Assembly: GCA_949592205.1 (NCBI GenBank)
Contig: CATIUR010000006.1
Location: 10,309,001-10,373,000 of the forward strand
Length of the DNA stretch: 64,000 nt
Direction of reading: 5' to 3'
Source: Helichrysum umbraculigerum
Lineage: Eukaryota > Streptophyta > Magnoliopsida > Asterales > Asteraceae
Shown: positions 31,481-45,311 of the stretch, one piece after another
How positions within the stretch are numbered: position 1 is the stretch's first letter
How the letters are laid out: each line of letters begins with the position of its first letter
Notes under the pieces: generated by a model
What the model saw: only the letters and a program-made list of their open reading frames with translations
Told to the model about the DNA's origin: nothing
The model's database searches: none
Made by a program: the position numbers and the translations under genes

Positions 31481-34400
31481 ATCGATAATTATCACGTATG
31501 GTAGTCGTACAGGTAGTTTCTCTAAATTTAGTAGAAAACATTCTCGTTTCGCCTTCCTCCCCTTGTTAAGATTTGAGTTCCACCGGAAACTGGAGGAACT
31601 ATGGACAAGTTTTTCTCATAACAATGATTTTGATGAAATTCTTAGATAACACCGGGAAAAGAAAGGGAGAGGAGGTATTTCGATCTTGGTTGATTATAAT
31701 GTATAGAGAGAAAGTTTTATCCGTAAATTTTGAAGTGAGATTTCTGAATTATGCTACCCAGCCTGAATTTGTAAGAAGTGGTCAATCCTTGTCTTTGTTG
31801 TTAAAGTAGTAGTCTAATAAAGACTATTCCATTGTTTGAATAGTAGTCAAATCGTGTAGTGATCAATCATGATCCAACAAGGCGTATGAGTAATTTGTTG
31901 ATAACACAAGTCAAACAGTGATCAAATTACGATTAGATAATGCGTTTTACGTTGTGATTAAAATGTTTGTCGGATATGTCAAGATAGTGATCAAACATGA
32001 TTAAGTAACAAGTTTCGTATGAGTATGGCGGGTAACACCCCAACCATGAGTTGTGAAAACGTGAGTGAATCGTTGGATTACATCCAATATAAACCGTTGG
32101 GACGTATCTTCAGTATGTAAATCGTTAGAAGACCCGCAGAAGTTCTAATGTATAAGCTGTTATCGTTGTCCAAAGTAAGTAGGTAGGGGAATGTCGTTGT
32201 CTAACACGTAACTGTCTCTATTGGGACTTGTCATCTCCAATGGAATAATGTTTACTAAAACAGTGATATTGTAAGTGAAGAAGAGGTTAGTCCCTATAAA
32301 ATCTATCTCGATCTGACTTTGTAAGATTGCATGTTGCCATTACGTATTGTTAATCGTTTCCTAGTTTCAAAGTGGGACTAGGGTTTAAATCATAGATAAA
32401 AAATTTGAGTGACACTCAAATGCTGGTTTATAAATATGGTTTTCATTTGGCTAAAACAAGAATGTCATCGAAATTTTGGTAACTTTGTTAATAACTTATG
32501 GATTTTGAAAGTTTCATAAAGCACTTTGTGGGGAAATTTTTGTTTACAAATCCTTGTTGTTGTAAATCCTTTGAAAACTTGAGATGATAAAAATTCATTT
32601 GAAACTGAAGGTTAACCAATATGTTGAAAATTCTTGTCGTTGACCATACATTGTCAATTCTGTTTACAAAAATTCGTTGAAATTAGTAGTTGTGGAAAGT
32701 TCGGAGCAGATGTCCGGTGAGAAGCTGTTGAAAGATTTACGTTTGAGAAAGGTCCGCGGGGAATATCTTATAAAAAATTGGTGAGAAATGTTTTCCCACA
32801 TACTATGCATGCTTAGAGAAATTTTTACTGGTTTCAAGTGAGTTCTATTCTGCACACTAGTCTTAGTCGTAAGGTGGCGACTTCGTCGCTGGTCTCCATC
32901 ATCTGGAGATAGGTGATATTTCCGGTTTCGTTGAGATCTTGAAGATTTCTCATGGAGTTGTGCAACCCGTCCCTATGCCAGGTGCATTTTGTCTAAACGA
33001 GTTTCGTGGTATTCTACTTCTATGTATTTAGTCCATTCTCATAGCGGTCTATTATTGAATCGAAAGGGAATACTCAGTGAATGAGATCCTTGCATGAAAT
33101 TTTAGGATCATCGCGGTTGCGTTTAGAGGAGGTAACATGTGACCTTGCGATAGGTCTATCAATCAACACGAAATAGTAAGATTTATAAATCAAGGTGAAA
33201 TGTAATTAATATATGCGATTCGTGGTTTACAGAACGTACCGGGCATCGTTACATCCGGGTGAATTACGAGAGTGATTTATGGAATCAACAAGGCGATTCT
33301 TGGTCTTGTAGTCGGGGTAGCACTCCAGGTTTTGATAAGATTTCCTTGCGTTTACGGGGAGTTTGTGCTCCCCTAGTCGTGTGGTAAAAGTAGTCGGAAG
33401 AATTTAGCGCTGATGGAACAGAGGAAATTAGGTGTATCGGTTCTGAGTGATGAGTTAGTTCTAACTACATCGATTTCCTCGTTAGCAATGTCGTTATCCG
33501 ATATTTGTGGTTAGTCAAATCGTAGATTTGAAGAGTGGTCATAACAATGGCCGAGTAGTGCTTTTGAAGTAGTCAACCATGACTATGTTATAATTCCAAA
33601 GTGAACAAAGGTTTGATAAGATTAGTTGGTAATTCCATAGCTGCAAGCATCCCTTGCTGTAGTGATCAAAAGGATCAAATCGTTGCAGAAATAGCTTGTG
33701 GACTTAGTCATTGAGAGTACTCCTCGCAATACTAATCCATTTGTAATCAGAGTGATCAAAGTTGCAAACCAAGTTACGCGTTAATCGTTGGAATAAATTC
33801 AATGGTTGGAAAAACATTCCAATGTGTAGATGTTGTGTATAACACACGTGGTCCACATGTCTATGATAAGAGTGGATTGTAGTAGCACGGTGGCTAGGTG
33901 TAAGTTTAAACCGAGTGATTTTCATGCGTAGCACGAATGCTATGAGTCATGTAATTATCGGATGTGGTACAAGGGCCAGAAGTAGGTGTAAATCATATGA
34001 TCTCCGAATGTTGCACAAATTGCCAAGGATGAGAAATAAATCGTGTGTTTTCAAATGTATGCACGTGTGCATCGAAAGTAGCACCAAGTGTCCAAATGCA
34101 GCACCCGAAGTGCCGTAATGAATGTATCGTGCCTGGGTGACAAATCTTTCATGAGATTGTAGTTTCGTTGCTCGTTATAGTTTGGTGATCGGTTATCATG
34201 TTGTTCAATTTCCAAGTCGTGTAACCTGCGTTCATGATGGTGAACGCGAGCAGCTAACACAGGTACATTGAGGTGTGTAGGTTTCTGAGTGTACGGAGAG
34301 AGATTCCATGATTAAGTATCCTTCAACATACGCTAGGATTTCGATGTTTTCCTCGATTCTATAGGTAGCAACAGCCGTAGCTAACTAGCTCCACTGGTGA

Positions 34401-34881
34401 GCAATTGCCCGATGGCGATCTAGAGCAGATACGTTTTATGTGATGGCTGGGTTGTGATAAGGCCTAGCCCGGTGTGAGTTTCTAGTGCGTCTAGCCATGA
34501 GTGGTTCTGAGTGGCTACGACGTGAGCGAGAGATAGATGATGAAGTACATGTTGTTTGTCTAGCTGAGAATTCTGCCATTTCTATGGCAAGAACGTTTAA
34601 CAAATGAGGCCTATATTCATATCATATAATCTAGCCTAGGGTGTCTAGCACAAACATGTATAAGTCCCGTTTCTCTCGTGGTCAGAGTCAACTAGTGTAT
34701 TCCTGTTCAACATATCCGTTTCAGTTCTTCCATCATCTTCCCTTAATTGTACGTAGTTGATCAGACTATGTTAAATTAAAGTCGTATGATGTAATCCCTG
34801 AACCGTTCATACCTAATAAGGAAATACTGCCTAACGGTCATAGTCTAGGCCCACTAATGCAACCTAGTTCACTATAACCTT
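31481..34881 (-). mobile_element. Element A internal noncoding domain
   Basis: About 3.4 kb without a real ORF, where RT, PR and gag would be. Parts are similar to internal regions of B and C: 31560-31790 resembles C 51035-51240 and the complement of B 42020-42240. 32860-32925 (the stretch with GGTCTCCATCATCTGGAGAT) matches the complement of B 41461-41520. 34660-34880 matches leaders of B (complement of 40290-40520) and C (53100-53316). It appears to be a shared noncoding module rather than decayed pol, but strongly decayed coding cannot be excluded. Confidence 0.6.
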
Positions 34882-34895
34882 AGGCTCTGATACCA
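34882..34895 (-). other. Primer binding site of element A (initiator tRNA-Met type)
   Basis: The minus strand reads TGGTATCAGAGCCT, three bases inside the LTR at 34899. Confidence 0.92.
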
Positions 34896-34898
34896 ATC

Positions 34899-35982
34899 TG
34901 TCGCACCCCCAAATTCGGGTTGCGGAAGCAAATCGGGTCAGGGCGCGACTAATCAATAATCAAAGCACATAACATGAAGTGAACGACTCTATATGCGTCG
35001 TTTTACAATTACGTTGATATTATAAAAGTTTTACAATGTTGTAATAGTTACAAAAGCTCGTATTTCAAATGTTTAGAGATTATAAGGCATATCTAGTTTA
35101 CAAAATGTAAAAATGCAGGGGAATCTCTTGGTGTCTGTATGCGACTCGAGCTATCTAACCTTGAGCAGACCTACTACTGCTGAGTACCTGAGAATACATG
35201 CTAAAAGGTCAGCTAAAAGCTGGTGAGCTCACATGTTTGTATATGATAAAGTATGTGTGTGAACCGCAAGATTTAAGTATAATGATTTGCAATTAAGCAA
35301 ATAAGTAAACAAATAAATGTATATCACTGCTATGAGCACATAGTCTGAGCTTAACTGAGGTGTCAGGATCACAATTAAGTGCCTGAGCGAGGGTGCCTCT
35401 ATGCGAGCGTATAATCTACAATCGTTGTGAACAAATGCTAATGCGTCCGTTTGACAAGTTAGTGCTTGCTAACCCGGATGAGGATTGTCAATCCTATATG
35501 GTACCATACACTAACATTCACGCTAAATCCATATTAACATAACTATGCTTCAGAGGACTTAAAATGATTAGATGAAAACAACTCATGCAGTATATAGTGA
35601 TGATTTGATACTCGCGTTCACATATAAAACAAAACATGGCATGTATTCCCACCCCTGGGTTAAAAACAGTAAAATAGGGGCTATGAGACTCACCTGAGTC
35701 TGATGTGTATATGTTGCTACAAGCAATGATGTGATGTCCGCAGACTGTAACCTGCCTGGCGTTCAAGACGCGCAAGGTTATAAATATATGTAGATATCTC
35801 AACAGACCCTCTATGCCAGTTGTTCATTCAACTAGTAATGTCCAAATGATATGGTTTGATTGATTAGGTTTGAGTTTTGAAAATATGTACGGCCCGTTGG
35901 TGACGGTTTGTAATAATAATAATCTCGAGTGTTATTATTATATGTTTCGTTGTATACTTATATATGTATGTGACATTATGTA

Positions 35983-36043
<61 letters not shown>

Positions 36044-37725
36044 AATAGTGTATATATATATATATCGATGTCCGATAATGTATGTATATATATCCGAAAG
36101 TATTTCTTAGTCCGAAAGTATATATATATACATGTGTATGTCCGGACTTCCTTTATCCGAATGTATACTTATATTTAAGTCCGAAAGTGGAGTCCGAAAG
36201 TGTAAATATTTAAGGTTTTGGGCCAAAACACTGTTCATCCAAAAGTCAGAGTTGACTTTTGGAGTCAAAAATTCGAATTTAGCACAAAAGTCCGAATTTA
36301 GCTTGAAAATCTGAAAGTCAACAAAAGTCAAAGTTCGGAGTAAAATTAGTCCGAATTTGTGAATTTTATTTGACTAAGCAAACATTATCGAAACGTTCCG
36401 AAATTTTTACACGACGTTCCCACATATCTTATGTACTTCCTGTAATTTTTTCATGATTTTTGGAAGTCGTTTGATATTTTAAAAAAAATCACAAAGTATC
36501 AAAGTTCAGTTTGGTCCGAATTTTAAACATTTGCTCACAAATCTAATTTTCTGGAAACATTGGTGTATTTTCAGAACGATCCAAAGAAGAACTTTTTGTA
36601 TTCAACATCCATACGAAAATTTTGGCATAGGTTTCATACGTTAATTTGGTCTAGAACTCAAGTTATGGCTCCGAGAAGGGGGTGCAACTTTCTGTCTCCG
36701 GAAGACAGAAAGTATATGTCGTCGAAGAAAATTATTCTCGGGTACTAAACAGAGTCGAGATGCTACAAAACAAATTTTTTTAGAAATCTTACTTCTTGTA
36801 CTATATTTTAGGCTTAAGAAACATCCATTTTCATGTTGAAATGATTTTTCTAAAAATCGTTGAAGTAGAAGGAAAATCTGGACAGAAAACTGTCATTACA
36901 TATATGTTTATAAAAACGTGTTTTAGCTTGATTTTTGGACATTAACTAGTCATAGGAACATACTAACATGTATACAAACATGTTATAAGTAGTTTTGAAA
37001 GGTGACGAGTTCTTACGAGTGTCGGTTTTAGAAACCGAGAAGATAGAAACGTAGCTAGCGTTGTGGTGAACGTTTTTGCTTCAAACCTTCTTGTAATCCA
37101 AGGGCTTTTGATAGTGTTTTTCTTGATGATTAATTGGTGTTGTTGAAGTGTTTTATAGAGAGAGAGGACGATTTAGAGAGAGAGTTAGTTTGTTTGAAAA
37201 TGGGAAAGTAATGAGGTTGATGTTGGTGTTGTAGTCAAGAACAAGATCCCTAATTTGGGGATCTTGTTTTGGCTGGTTTTTGTTAGTCAAAAAGGGAGGC
37301 AAGTTGTTTGAAACTTGTCTCCAAACTTTGGTATAATACCTGTGTTCGTTTACCCGATCGTTTAAACGTTTATTATACGTTAAATGTTATACGTATGTGT
37401 TTTAAATAACGTTCTAGTTTCGATATTTTAACTTGAAGTATTACTCATTAATATTTGAAAACATTTATTAAAAATGTTTGGTTAATATGTCGGTTTCCAT
37501 TTGCGTGTTCGTGTCCCGATTGTTTAATCGTGTAACGTTTTAATTAAACATTTTTGTTATCGTTATAAAATACGATAATTTTAAATGAATATTTCTATTC
37601 AAAATAATATATTTCAAATTATGAATATATATTTTGGTTTTCGATCGGTTATGGGGCGCGAATCGCGCGTTTTTGTCGCGTACGGCGAGTTTTATATGAT
37701 ACGAAATACTTATGAAATACTTATG
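34899..37725 (-). mobile_element. Element A, 5' LTR (right), first part before nested element B
   Basis: It starts TGTCGCACCCCC on the plus strand and matches 25671 onward. At 37726 element B interrupts it; the rest resumes at 45052 and ends at 45311. The TA microsatellite near 35993-36041 is longer than in the left copy. Confidence 0.92.
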
Positions 37726-39340
37726 TGTGACACCCGACGATTTAGGGTTACTCATTAACCTGCTAGAAACCCTAATTACGTGTGTTTAGTTTAGTATTCG
37801 GATAAATACTTGTAATTACTTGTGACTAATTTTATATTTGTGTGAATATACACTCCCGTAATTGTTTTATATTACGCTTACGTAATTAGTTGTAATTACG
37901 CGAAACAACCGGACGGAGTCCGACAAAACTATACGACGTTGGTGAAAAACTTTCCATAAATAACTTTAATATATTTTTAGAAGTTATTTATCATTTATTA
38001 TTATTTTGTTAAAATAATACGCGAAAAATCTATACGTTTCGACTAAAACGTCTCAAACACAACTAAAACGCGCGAATTGAATTCGGCAACCAAACGAACG
38101 TCAAAACCTAATTTGACAACTTAAATTAAAGTATTTTAACAATACTACAATGAAAATTTATCCCAAATATTTCGTTAATTTAAACGACTCAAAATAATGT
38201 TAGGCGATTTAACGTTTTATAACGAATAACAAGTAAATGAAGCACAGTACGTAAATGCAGTGTAAAACTTAATTAAATCACAAGGAATCCTTTGTGGGAC
38301 TCATCCCAAAATCATCCATGTGCCACCACCCAAAGGAACCAATCAACAGTAACATGCAAAACACAATCATTTCCTTATTCCCTTACCACCATTCTAATTA
38401 CATGCAACCTTCATTTTTTCCAAAACACTTCACCACATTTTCTCTCAATTACTCTCTCTAATTTCTGGAAAAGAACCAGCCCTAAAACACTCTCTAACAC
38501 CACCACAAACCACCATCATCCACCATAGCACCACCACCATAAAAGTTGACTTTTTGCAAGGATTTTTGGCTCAAGAACACAAGCATCATCATCCCATCTC
38601 ATCTCCACCATCTCTTTGTAAGGAAACCTTTTTTTTCTTGCTTTTAAGTTACTGATTTAGATGTTATTTAGTTCATCTATCATGATTATGTCAAAATCCA
38701 TGTTTAAAAATCGATTTAATAAAGTAAAACATGAACATGTCTGTCCAAAAATCGACAGCTTACTAGAAAATTCGTATAAAATCGTATACTGAGAGTTAGA
38801 CGATGCATTTTTTTTAAAATTTTCGTATTGAAAAGATCTACAACTTTCTTGTTTTACACTTTTTCCAGAAACGAGCTCATTTTTATTTATAGCCCGATCT
38901 TTTACACTGTCTGATGAAAAGTCGTAAAATTTGTTCGGTTCTTACGCAAGCTTAATTAAATATGTAAATGGACACTATAGTTGCTGGAAAAATTATTGGT
39001 TAGGCTAGAATCCTTGTTGATCAGTTGGTAAAATTTGTGAGACTTGATGTGGACTAGAAATGGTAGAAATCATATGGCGAATCAAACCGACAAAAACCGA
39101 AAATATAACTTAGGGGCTGTTTTGGAACTTTTGTAAAACCGACACTTTGGGTGAACTCCGACACGAACCGACAAACTTTATGGACTCCATAAAATGATAT
39201 AAGGGTTGGGTTAAAGTTTCGGGTCAAACCGAGTAGGTTTGACCAAGTCAACAAAAACGGCTCGGTTTCTAAAAACGACAAAACTTGCTATTTTTGGAAA
39301 ATGGTAACAAAAATGGGTTTGGGTGACTAAATAAATGACT

Positions 39341-39436
39341 TTGACCAGCTTTGACTCAGTTTGAACAACTTTGACTAGTTTGACCAGGGTTGACCAGCTT
39401 TGACCAGTTTGACCAGCTTTGACCAACTTTGACCAG
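39341..39436 (+). promoter_or_regulatory. W-box (TTGACC/T) array in the 5' LTR of element B
   Basis: Nine TTGAC[C/T] words in about 95 bp, mostly TTGACCAG. TTGAC[C/T] is the WRKY-binding W-box core. The 3' LTR has ten at about 44079-44185. Regulatory use is inferred. Confidence 0.7.
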
Positions 39437-39664
39437 GGTTGCACGTTGGATATACTCATTGCTTGCTTATTCGATTATTTGCTAGCTGCTTGCTAAACTC
39501 AGGTGAGTTTCATATCCCCTTTTTACTTGTTTGAACTGTTTTGGGGTGAGAATACATGCACTGTTTTATGAACAGTTTTTAGGAAAACACTTATACGTAT
39601 TTCATGAGTTACTTTCTATTCCACTAAGGCCAATACAACCATTTAAATCTGCTGATTTACGCTT

Positions 39665-39931
39665 ACGATATTGCGGTAAAGCAATACAAAACGATATTGC
39701 GGTAAAGCTATTCAAAACGATATTGCGGTAAAGCTATACAAAACGATATTGCAGTAAAGCAATACAAAACTATAGTGCGGTAAAGCAATACAAAACGATA
39801 CTACTGTAAAGCAATACAAAACGATATTGCTGTAAAGCAATACAAAACGATATTGCGATAAAGCAATACAAAACGATACTGTGGTAAAGCAATACAAACA
39901 TTTCGATATTGTGGTAAAGCAATACAAACTA
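39665..39931. repeat. 26-bp tandem repeat in the 5' LTR of element B
   Basis: Copies begin at 39665, 39691, 39717, 39743, 39769, 39795, 39821, 39847 and 39873, with a diverged tenth after. The unit contains ACGATATTGCGGTAAAGCAA. The 3' LTR has twelve regular copies plus one. Confidence 0.95.
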
Positions 39932-40273
39932 TTAAATCTTGTGATTTACAAATACGATATTGGCAATAGTATACAGAACTTGATTTATACAGAAACTCTG
40001 TTTTACAGAACTTTATTTTACAGAACTTTATTTTACAACAAGAAAATCATGTGTTTACATTATTACTTTACAGATTAAACCTATGAACTCACCAACATTA
40101 TGTTGACCCATTTTAGCGTGTATTCTCAGGTTCACAGATGCAGTAGGACTACCCACAGGAAACAACATACTAGAGGTCGTTCGATGTAACTTTATGTGAT
40201 GATACTTGATTTGGCCGGCGCCCCCGTGACACCTCATACTTCCGCTGCCACGTGTTTTGGGGGTGCGACAGAT

Positions 40274-40287
40274 TGGTATCAGAGCCT
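40274..40287 (+). other. Primer binding site of element B (initiator tRNA-Met type)
   Basis: TGGTATCAGAGCCT, three bases after the LTR. Confidence 0.92.
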
Positions 40288-40538
40288 GAGGTTATAGCGA
40301 ACTAGGATTGCATTAGTGACCTAAACTATAACCATTAGGTTAGTATTCTTTGTTTAATATGACTGGTTCAACGATTGCATCATTTGAATTTAATTTAACA
40401 TAGCCTGATCAACTATGTACAATTAAAGGAGATTCGATGCAAGACCTGAAATGGTTGTAGTGAACGAGAATACAGTAGCAGACATAGACCGAGGATAGAA
40501 CGGGACCAACCTTTATACGTGCTTATCTGCTAGGCTTT

Positions 40539-40587
<49 letters not shown>

Positions 40588-42456
40588 AACCTTATGTACA
40601 CTAAACTTATTTGCCACCCTTCACGGCAACCACTCCCATAGCTACGTCACCCAACTCTGAAAATGAGACTCAACCCTTATTTACCACTGAGGAGACTTCC
40701 ACGGTACCACTTGTCCAACCGCATAGGGTAACTACATAATCGAATAGGACTCACTTGAGAAGAATCTTCCTGAAGATTCTCCAACTAGACAAGTCACATC
40801 TACTTCAACCTCTTCTTTCCGCTTGCAACCAAATAACTCGGGAACACGTATAGAACTTAAACTTTACAATACTTCGTCACTTAGACGGACTATACCTACT
40901 TCCGCCACTTCACTTTCTCCACCCGCTCTCGACCTAGACATATGAATCGCGTGTGTTTTACACCACTAGAAGGACTGACTAATAGACCTCCTCGGACTAG
41001 ACCTTATCCTATTCATACTATTTCTACTTGATCATGTTTGGTCACTATTTTGACACGTTCGTCAAACGATTTACCCATAACTTGATTCGCGACTTTGACT
41101 GCTCCGAACACCTTTATCAAACGTTCGTTCATTTCGAAACAATAACATAGTCATGATTGACTACTTCATGAACACTACTCGGTCATTGTCATGACTACTT
41201 TTTGAAACTACGATTTGGCTATTTACAACTCTTGAGACGCGGAGAATCTTCCGACATGAATACCCCTCCATACGCATAGGAATCCGCTCATCATACCGTT
41301 CTGGTACTAGCTGCTAGGCTACGCCGCCACGAAAATAGAATAGACACTACAGAGTTTGAACAACGCGAAACCTGTTTAGGCTGAAAGCACCTAGCATAGG
41401 GCCGAGTTGCACAGATCTAGGAGGATAGGCAGAATCTTAGCGAAATCATAGAAACTACCCATCTCCAGGTGATGGAGACCAGAGACGAAGTCACTGCCTT
41501 GCGATTAAGACTAGGGTGCCGGATAGAATTCGCTTAGGACTAGTAAAATTTCCACTAAACATGTACAATGTGTGGAAAATGGTTTTCAAACAAATTTTCG
41601 TCAGGCATTTTCCACGAATTACTCATAAACATAAATCTTCCATCAGATTTTTGGCGAACAAAATTTTCCCCGTTTTGTTAATGACAAGAGTTTTCAACGG
41701 ATTTTCATCAACTCGAGTTTTCAACAGATTTACGTCAGCAGCAATTTTAAACAAATTTTGCCACAAATGTTCTTATAAGAATTTTCAAAATTTATAAATT
41801 ATTGACAAAGTTATCAATCATTACGATGACGTTTCTGGCAAAAGGAAACCATCTATATCAACAACCACTACGAAACTATTGGAAGATGAAACTAAAGGAG
41901 ACACTGAAATAATTATTTCAACCTTATACGATGCTGGATTAGTTTAGTTCACTTCACAATATCACACCCTACAGACCTGAAGCTAAGAATAACGCAGAAA
42001 TAATAGATTGATTTTACCCGTGTAATCATAATTCAGAACCTCACTCCGGGATTGCAGATAAACTTTTCTCCTTAGACGTTAAAATTATCGAAATCGAAAT
42101 CCTTCTTTCTCTTTCTTTTCTCGATGCCATCTTAGAATCCCATCCGAATCGTTGCCATGAGAAACCTATTGTATTTTTACTGTTACTAGTAGAACATCGA
42201 TCTAACGTGGGGAGAAAAGTTAAACAAGAATTGTTTCATTAAGAAACCTACTTACCTTACAACAGAAAACCGAGAACTTAGACCATGATGGCTTACCCAT
42301 CATTCCAGGCCCGGTGAATCTCATGACGAAGTCTGGATTCACTCGGGGATAAGAAACTCAGATACGTTAGAAACACACACTAACTCTCTCACAGAACCCA
42401 CACAGACCGTAACTGAAAATAAATTTCGGGACAAAATTCTCCTAACAGGGGGAGAA
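40288..42456 (+). mobile_element. Element B internal region, noncoding
   Basis: Only 2.2 kb separates the LTRs and no gag, PR, RT or IN is recognisable. The leader matches those of A and C (complement). 41461-41520 and 42020-42240 match noncoding parts of A and C. A TA run lies at about 40543-40583. It ends with PPT AACAGGGGGAGAA. B is therefore a non-autonomous element that needs proteins from a relative. Confidence 0.8.
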
Positions 42457-45046
42457 TGTGACACCCGACGATTTAGGGTTACTCATTAACCTTCTAGAAA
42501 CCCTAATTACGTGTGTTTAGTTTAGTATTCGGATAAATACTTGTAATTACTTGTGACTAGTTGTATATTTGTGTGAATATACGCTCCCGTAATTGTTTTA
42601 TATTACGCTTACGTAATTAGTTGTAATTACGCGAAACAACCGGACGGAGTCCGACAAAACTATACGACGTTGGTGAAAAACTTTCCATAAATAACTTTAA
42701 TCTATTTTTAGAAGTTATTTATCATTTATTATTATTTTGTTAAAATAATATGCGAAAAATCTAGACGTTTCGATTAAAACGTCTCAAACACAACTAAAAC
42801 GCGCGAATTGAATTCGGCAACCAAACGAACGTCAAAAACTAATTTGACAACTTAAAATAAAGTATTTTAACAATACTACAATGAAAATTTATCCCAAATA
42901 TTTCGTTAATTTAAACGACTCAAAATAATGTTAGGCGATTTAACGTTTTATAACGAATAACAAGTAAATGAAGCACAATACGTAAATGCAGTGTAAAACT
43001 TAATTAAATCACAAGGAATCCCTTGTGGGACTCATCCCAAAATATCCATGTGCCACCACCCAAAGGAACCAATCAACAGTAACATGCAAAACACAATCAT
43101 TTCCTTATTCCCTTACCACCATTCTAATTACATGCAACCTTCATATTTCCCAAAACACTTCACCACATTTTCTCTCAATTACTCTCTCTAATTTCTGGAA
43201 AAGAACCAGCCCTAAAACACTCTCTAACACCACCACAAACCACCATCATCCACCATAGCACCACCACCATAAAAGTTGACTTTTTGCAAGGATTTTTGGC
43301 TCAAGAACACAAGCATCATCATCCCATCTCATCTCCACCATCTCTTTGTAAGGAAACCATTTTTTTCTTGCTTTTAAGTTACTGATTTAGATGTTATTTA
43401 GTTCATCTATCATGATTATGTCCAAATCCATGTTTAAAAATCGTTTTTATAAAGTAAAACACGAACATGCACAATCTGTCCAAAAATCGACAGCTTACTA
43501 TAAAATTCGTATAAAATCGTATACTGAGAGTTAGACGATGCATTTTTTTTTTAAATTTTCGTATTGAAAAGATCTACAACTTTCTTGTTTTACACTTTTT
43601 CCAGAAACGAACTCATTTTTATTTATAGCCCGATCTTTGAGACTGTCTGATAAAAAGTCGTAAAATTTGTTCGGTTCTTACGCAAGCTTAATTAAATATG
43701 TAAATGGACACTATAGTTGCTGGAAAAATTATCGGTTAGGCTAGAATCCTTGTTGATCAGTTGGTAAAATTTGTAAGACTTGATGTGGACTAGAAATGGT
43801 AGAAATCATATGGCGAATCAAACCGACAAAAACCGAAAATATAACTTAGGGGCTGTTTTGGAACTTTTGAAAAACCGACACTTTGGGTGAACTCCTACAC
43901 GAACCGACAAACTTTATGGACTCCATAAAATGATATAAGGGTTGGGTTAAAGTTTCGGGTCAAACCGAGTAGGTTTGACCAAGTCAACAAAAACGGCTCG
44001 GTTTCTAAAAACGACAAAACTTGCTATTTTTGGAAAATGGTAACAAAAATGGGTTTGGGTGACTAAATAAATGACTTTGACCAGCTTTGACTCAGTTTGA
44101 ACAACTTTGACTAGTTTGACCAGGGTTGACCAGCTTTGACCAGTTTGACCAGTTTGACCAGCTTTGACCAACTTTGACCAGGGTTGCACGTTGGATATAC
44201 TCATTGCTTGCTTATTCGATTATTTGCTAGCTGCTTGCTAAACTCAGGTGAGTTTCATATCCCCTTTTTACTTGTTTGAACTGTTTTGGGGTGAGAATAC
44301 ATGCACTGTTTTATGAACAGTTTTTAGGAAAACACTTATACGTATTTCATGAGTTACTTTCTATTCCACTAAGGCCAATACAACCATTTAAATCTGCTGA
44401 TTTACGCTTACGATATTGCGGTAAAGCAATACAAAATGATATTGCGGTAAAGCTATTCAAAACGATATTGCGGTAAAGCAATACAAAACGATATTGCGGT
44501 AAAGCAATACAAAACGATATTGCGGTAAAGCAATACAAAACGATATTGCGGTAAATCAATACAAAACGATATTGCGGTAAAGCAATACAAAACTATAGTG
44601 CGGTAAAGCAATACAAAACGATACTGCTGTAAAGCAATACAAAACGATATTGCGGTAAAGCAATACAAGACGATATTACGGTAAAGCAATACAAAACGAT
44701 ATTGTGGTAAAGCAATACAAACATTTCGATATTGTGGTAAAGCAATACAAACTATTAAATCTTGTGATTTACAAATACGATATTGGCAATAGTATACAGA
44801 ACTTTATTTTACAACAAGAAAATCATGTGTTTACATTATTACTTTACAGATTAAACCTATGAACTCACCAACATTATGTTGACCCATTTTAGCGTGTATT
44901 CTTAGGTTCACAGATGCAGTAGAACTACCCACCGGAAACAACATACTTGAGGTCGTTCGATGTAACTTTATGTGATGATACTTGATTTGGTCGGCGCCCC
45001 CGTGACACCTCATACTTCCGCTGCCACGTGTTTTGGGGGTGCGACA
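42457..45046 (+). mobile_element. Element B, 3' LTR (2590 bp)
   Basis: TGTGACACCCGACG to GGGGGTGCGACA, followed by TSD TTATG (45047-45051). It contains the W-box array (about 44079-44185) and twelve regular 26-bp repeats from 44410 to 44721 plus one diverged copy. Confidence 0.94.
44410..44754. repeat. 26-bp tandem repeat in the 3' LTR of element B
   Basis: Twelve copies at an exact 26-bp step (44410 to 44696) and one diverged copy. Three more regular copies than in the 5' LTR. Confidence 0.95.
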
Positions 45047-45051
45047 TTATG

Positions 45052-45311
45052 AAATACTATCGAAATAATATTTAGAAATACATAGTTTATTAAATAATTT
45101 CGTATTATTCAATAAATTGTGTTCACCAACGTCCGTATTAATGTATCGGGATCCGCCCGATATAAAAATCCACGATTAAATTTAATCGCGTATGTGTATA
45201 TATATAGCAATATATATAATGATACATACAATTAGCCTAATACAGAACTAATTACATCTATTAACAGATGATTAGGCACTAATAACTAGTCCTAATTTTT
45301 CGGGTGTCACA
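45052..45311 (-). mobile_element. Element A, 5' LTR (right), second part after nested element B
   Basis: It continues the LTR exactly from the B insertion point and ends TTTTTCGGGTGTCACA, followed by TSD GTACC (45312-45316). Confidence 0.92.

Larger units (their letters stand above)
37726..40270 (+). mobile_element. Element B, 5' LTR (2545 bp)
   Basis: TGTGACACCCGACG to GGGGGTGCGACA, preceded by TSD TTATG (37721-37725). It holds a W-box array (39341-39436) and nine exact-period 26-bp repeats plus one diverged copy (39665-39931). The first 560 bp differ from the 3' LTR at about 12 sites by eye, roughly 2 percent. Confidence 0.94.

Noticed and set aside
39712..39927. Minus-strand ORFs with repeated FVLLYRNIVLYCFTAIS-like peptides (also 44347-44689)
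   Set aside because: They translate the 26-bp LTR satellite; all frames stay open by repetition, not by selection.
41516..41797. 93-codon ORF within element B
   Set aside because: It shows only low-complexity FSSTRVFNRF-like repeats, and its homologous region in element A is not open.
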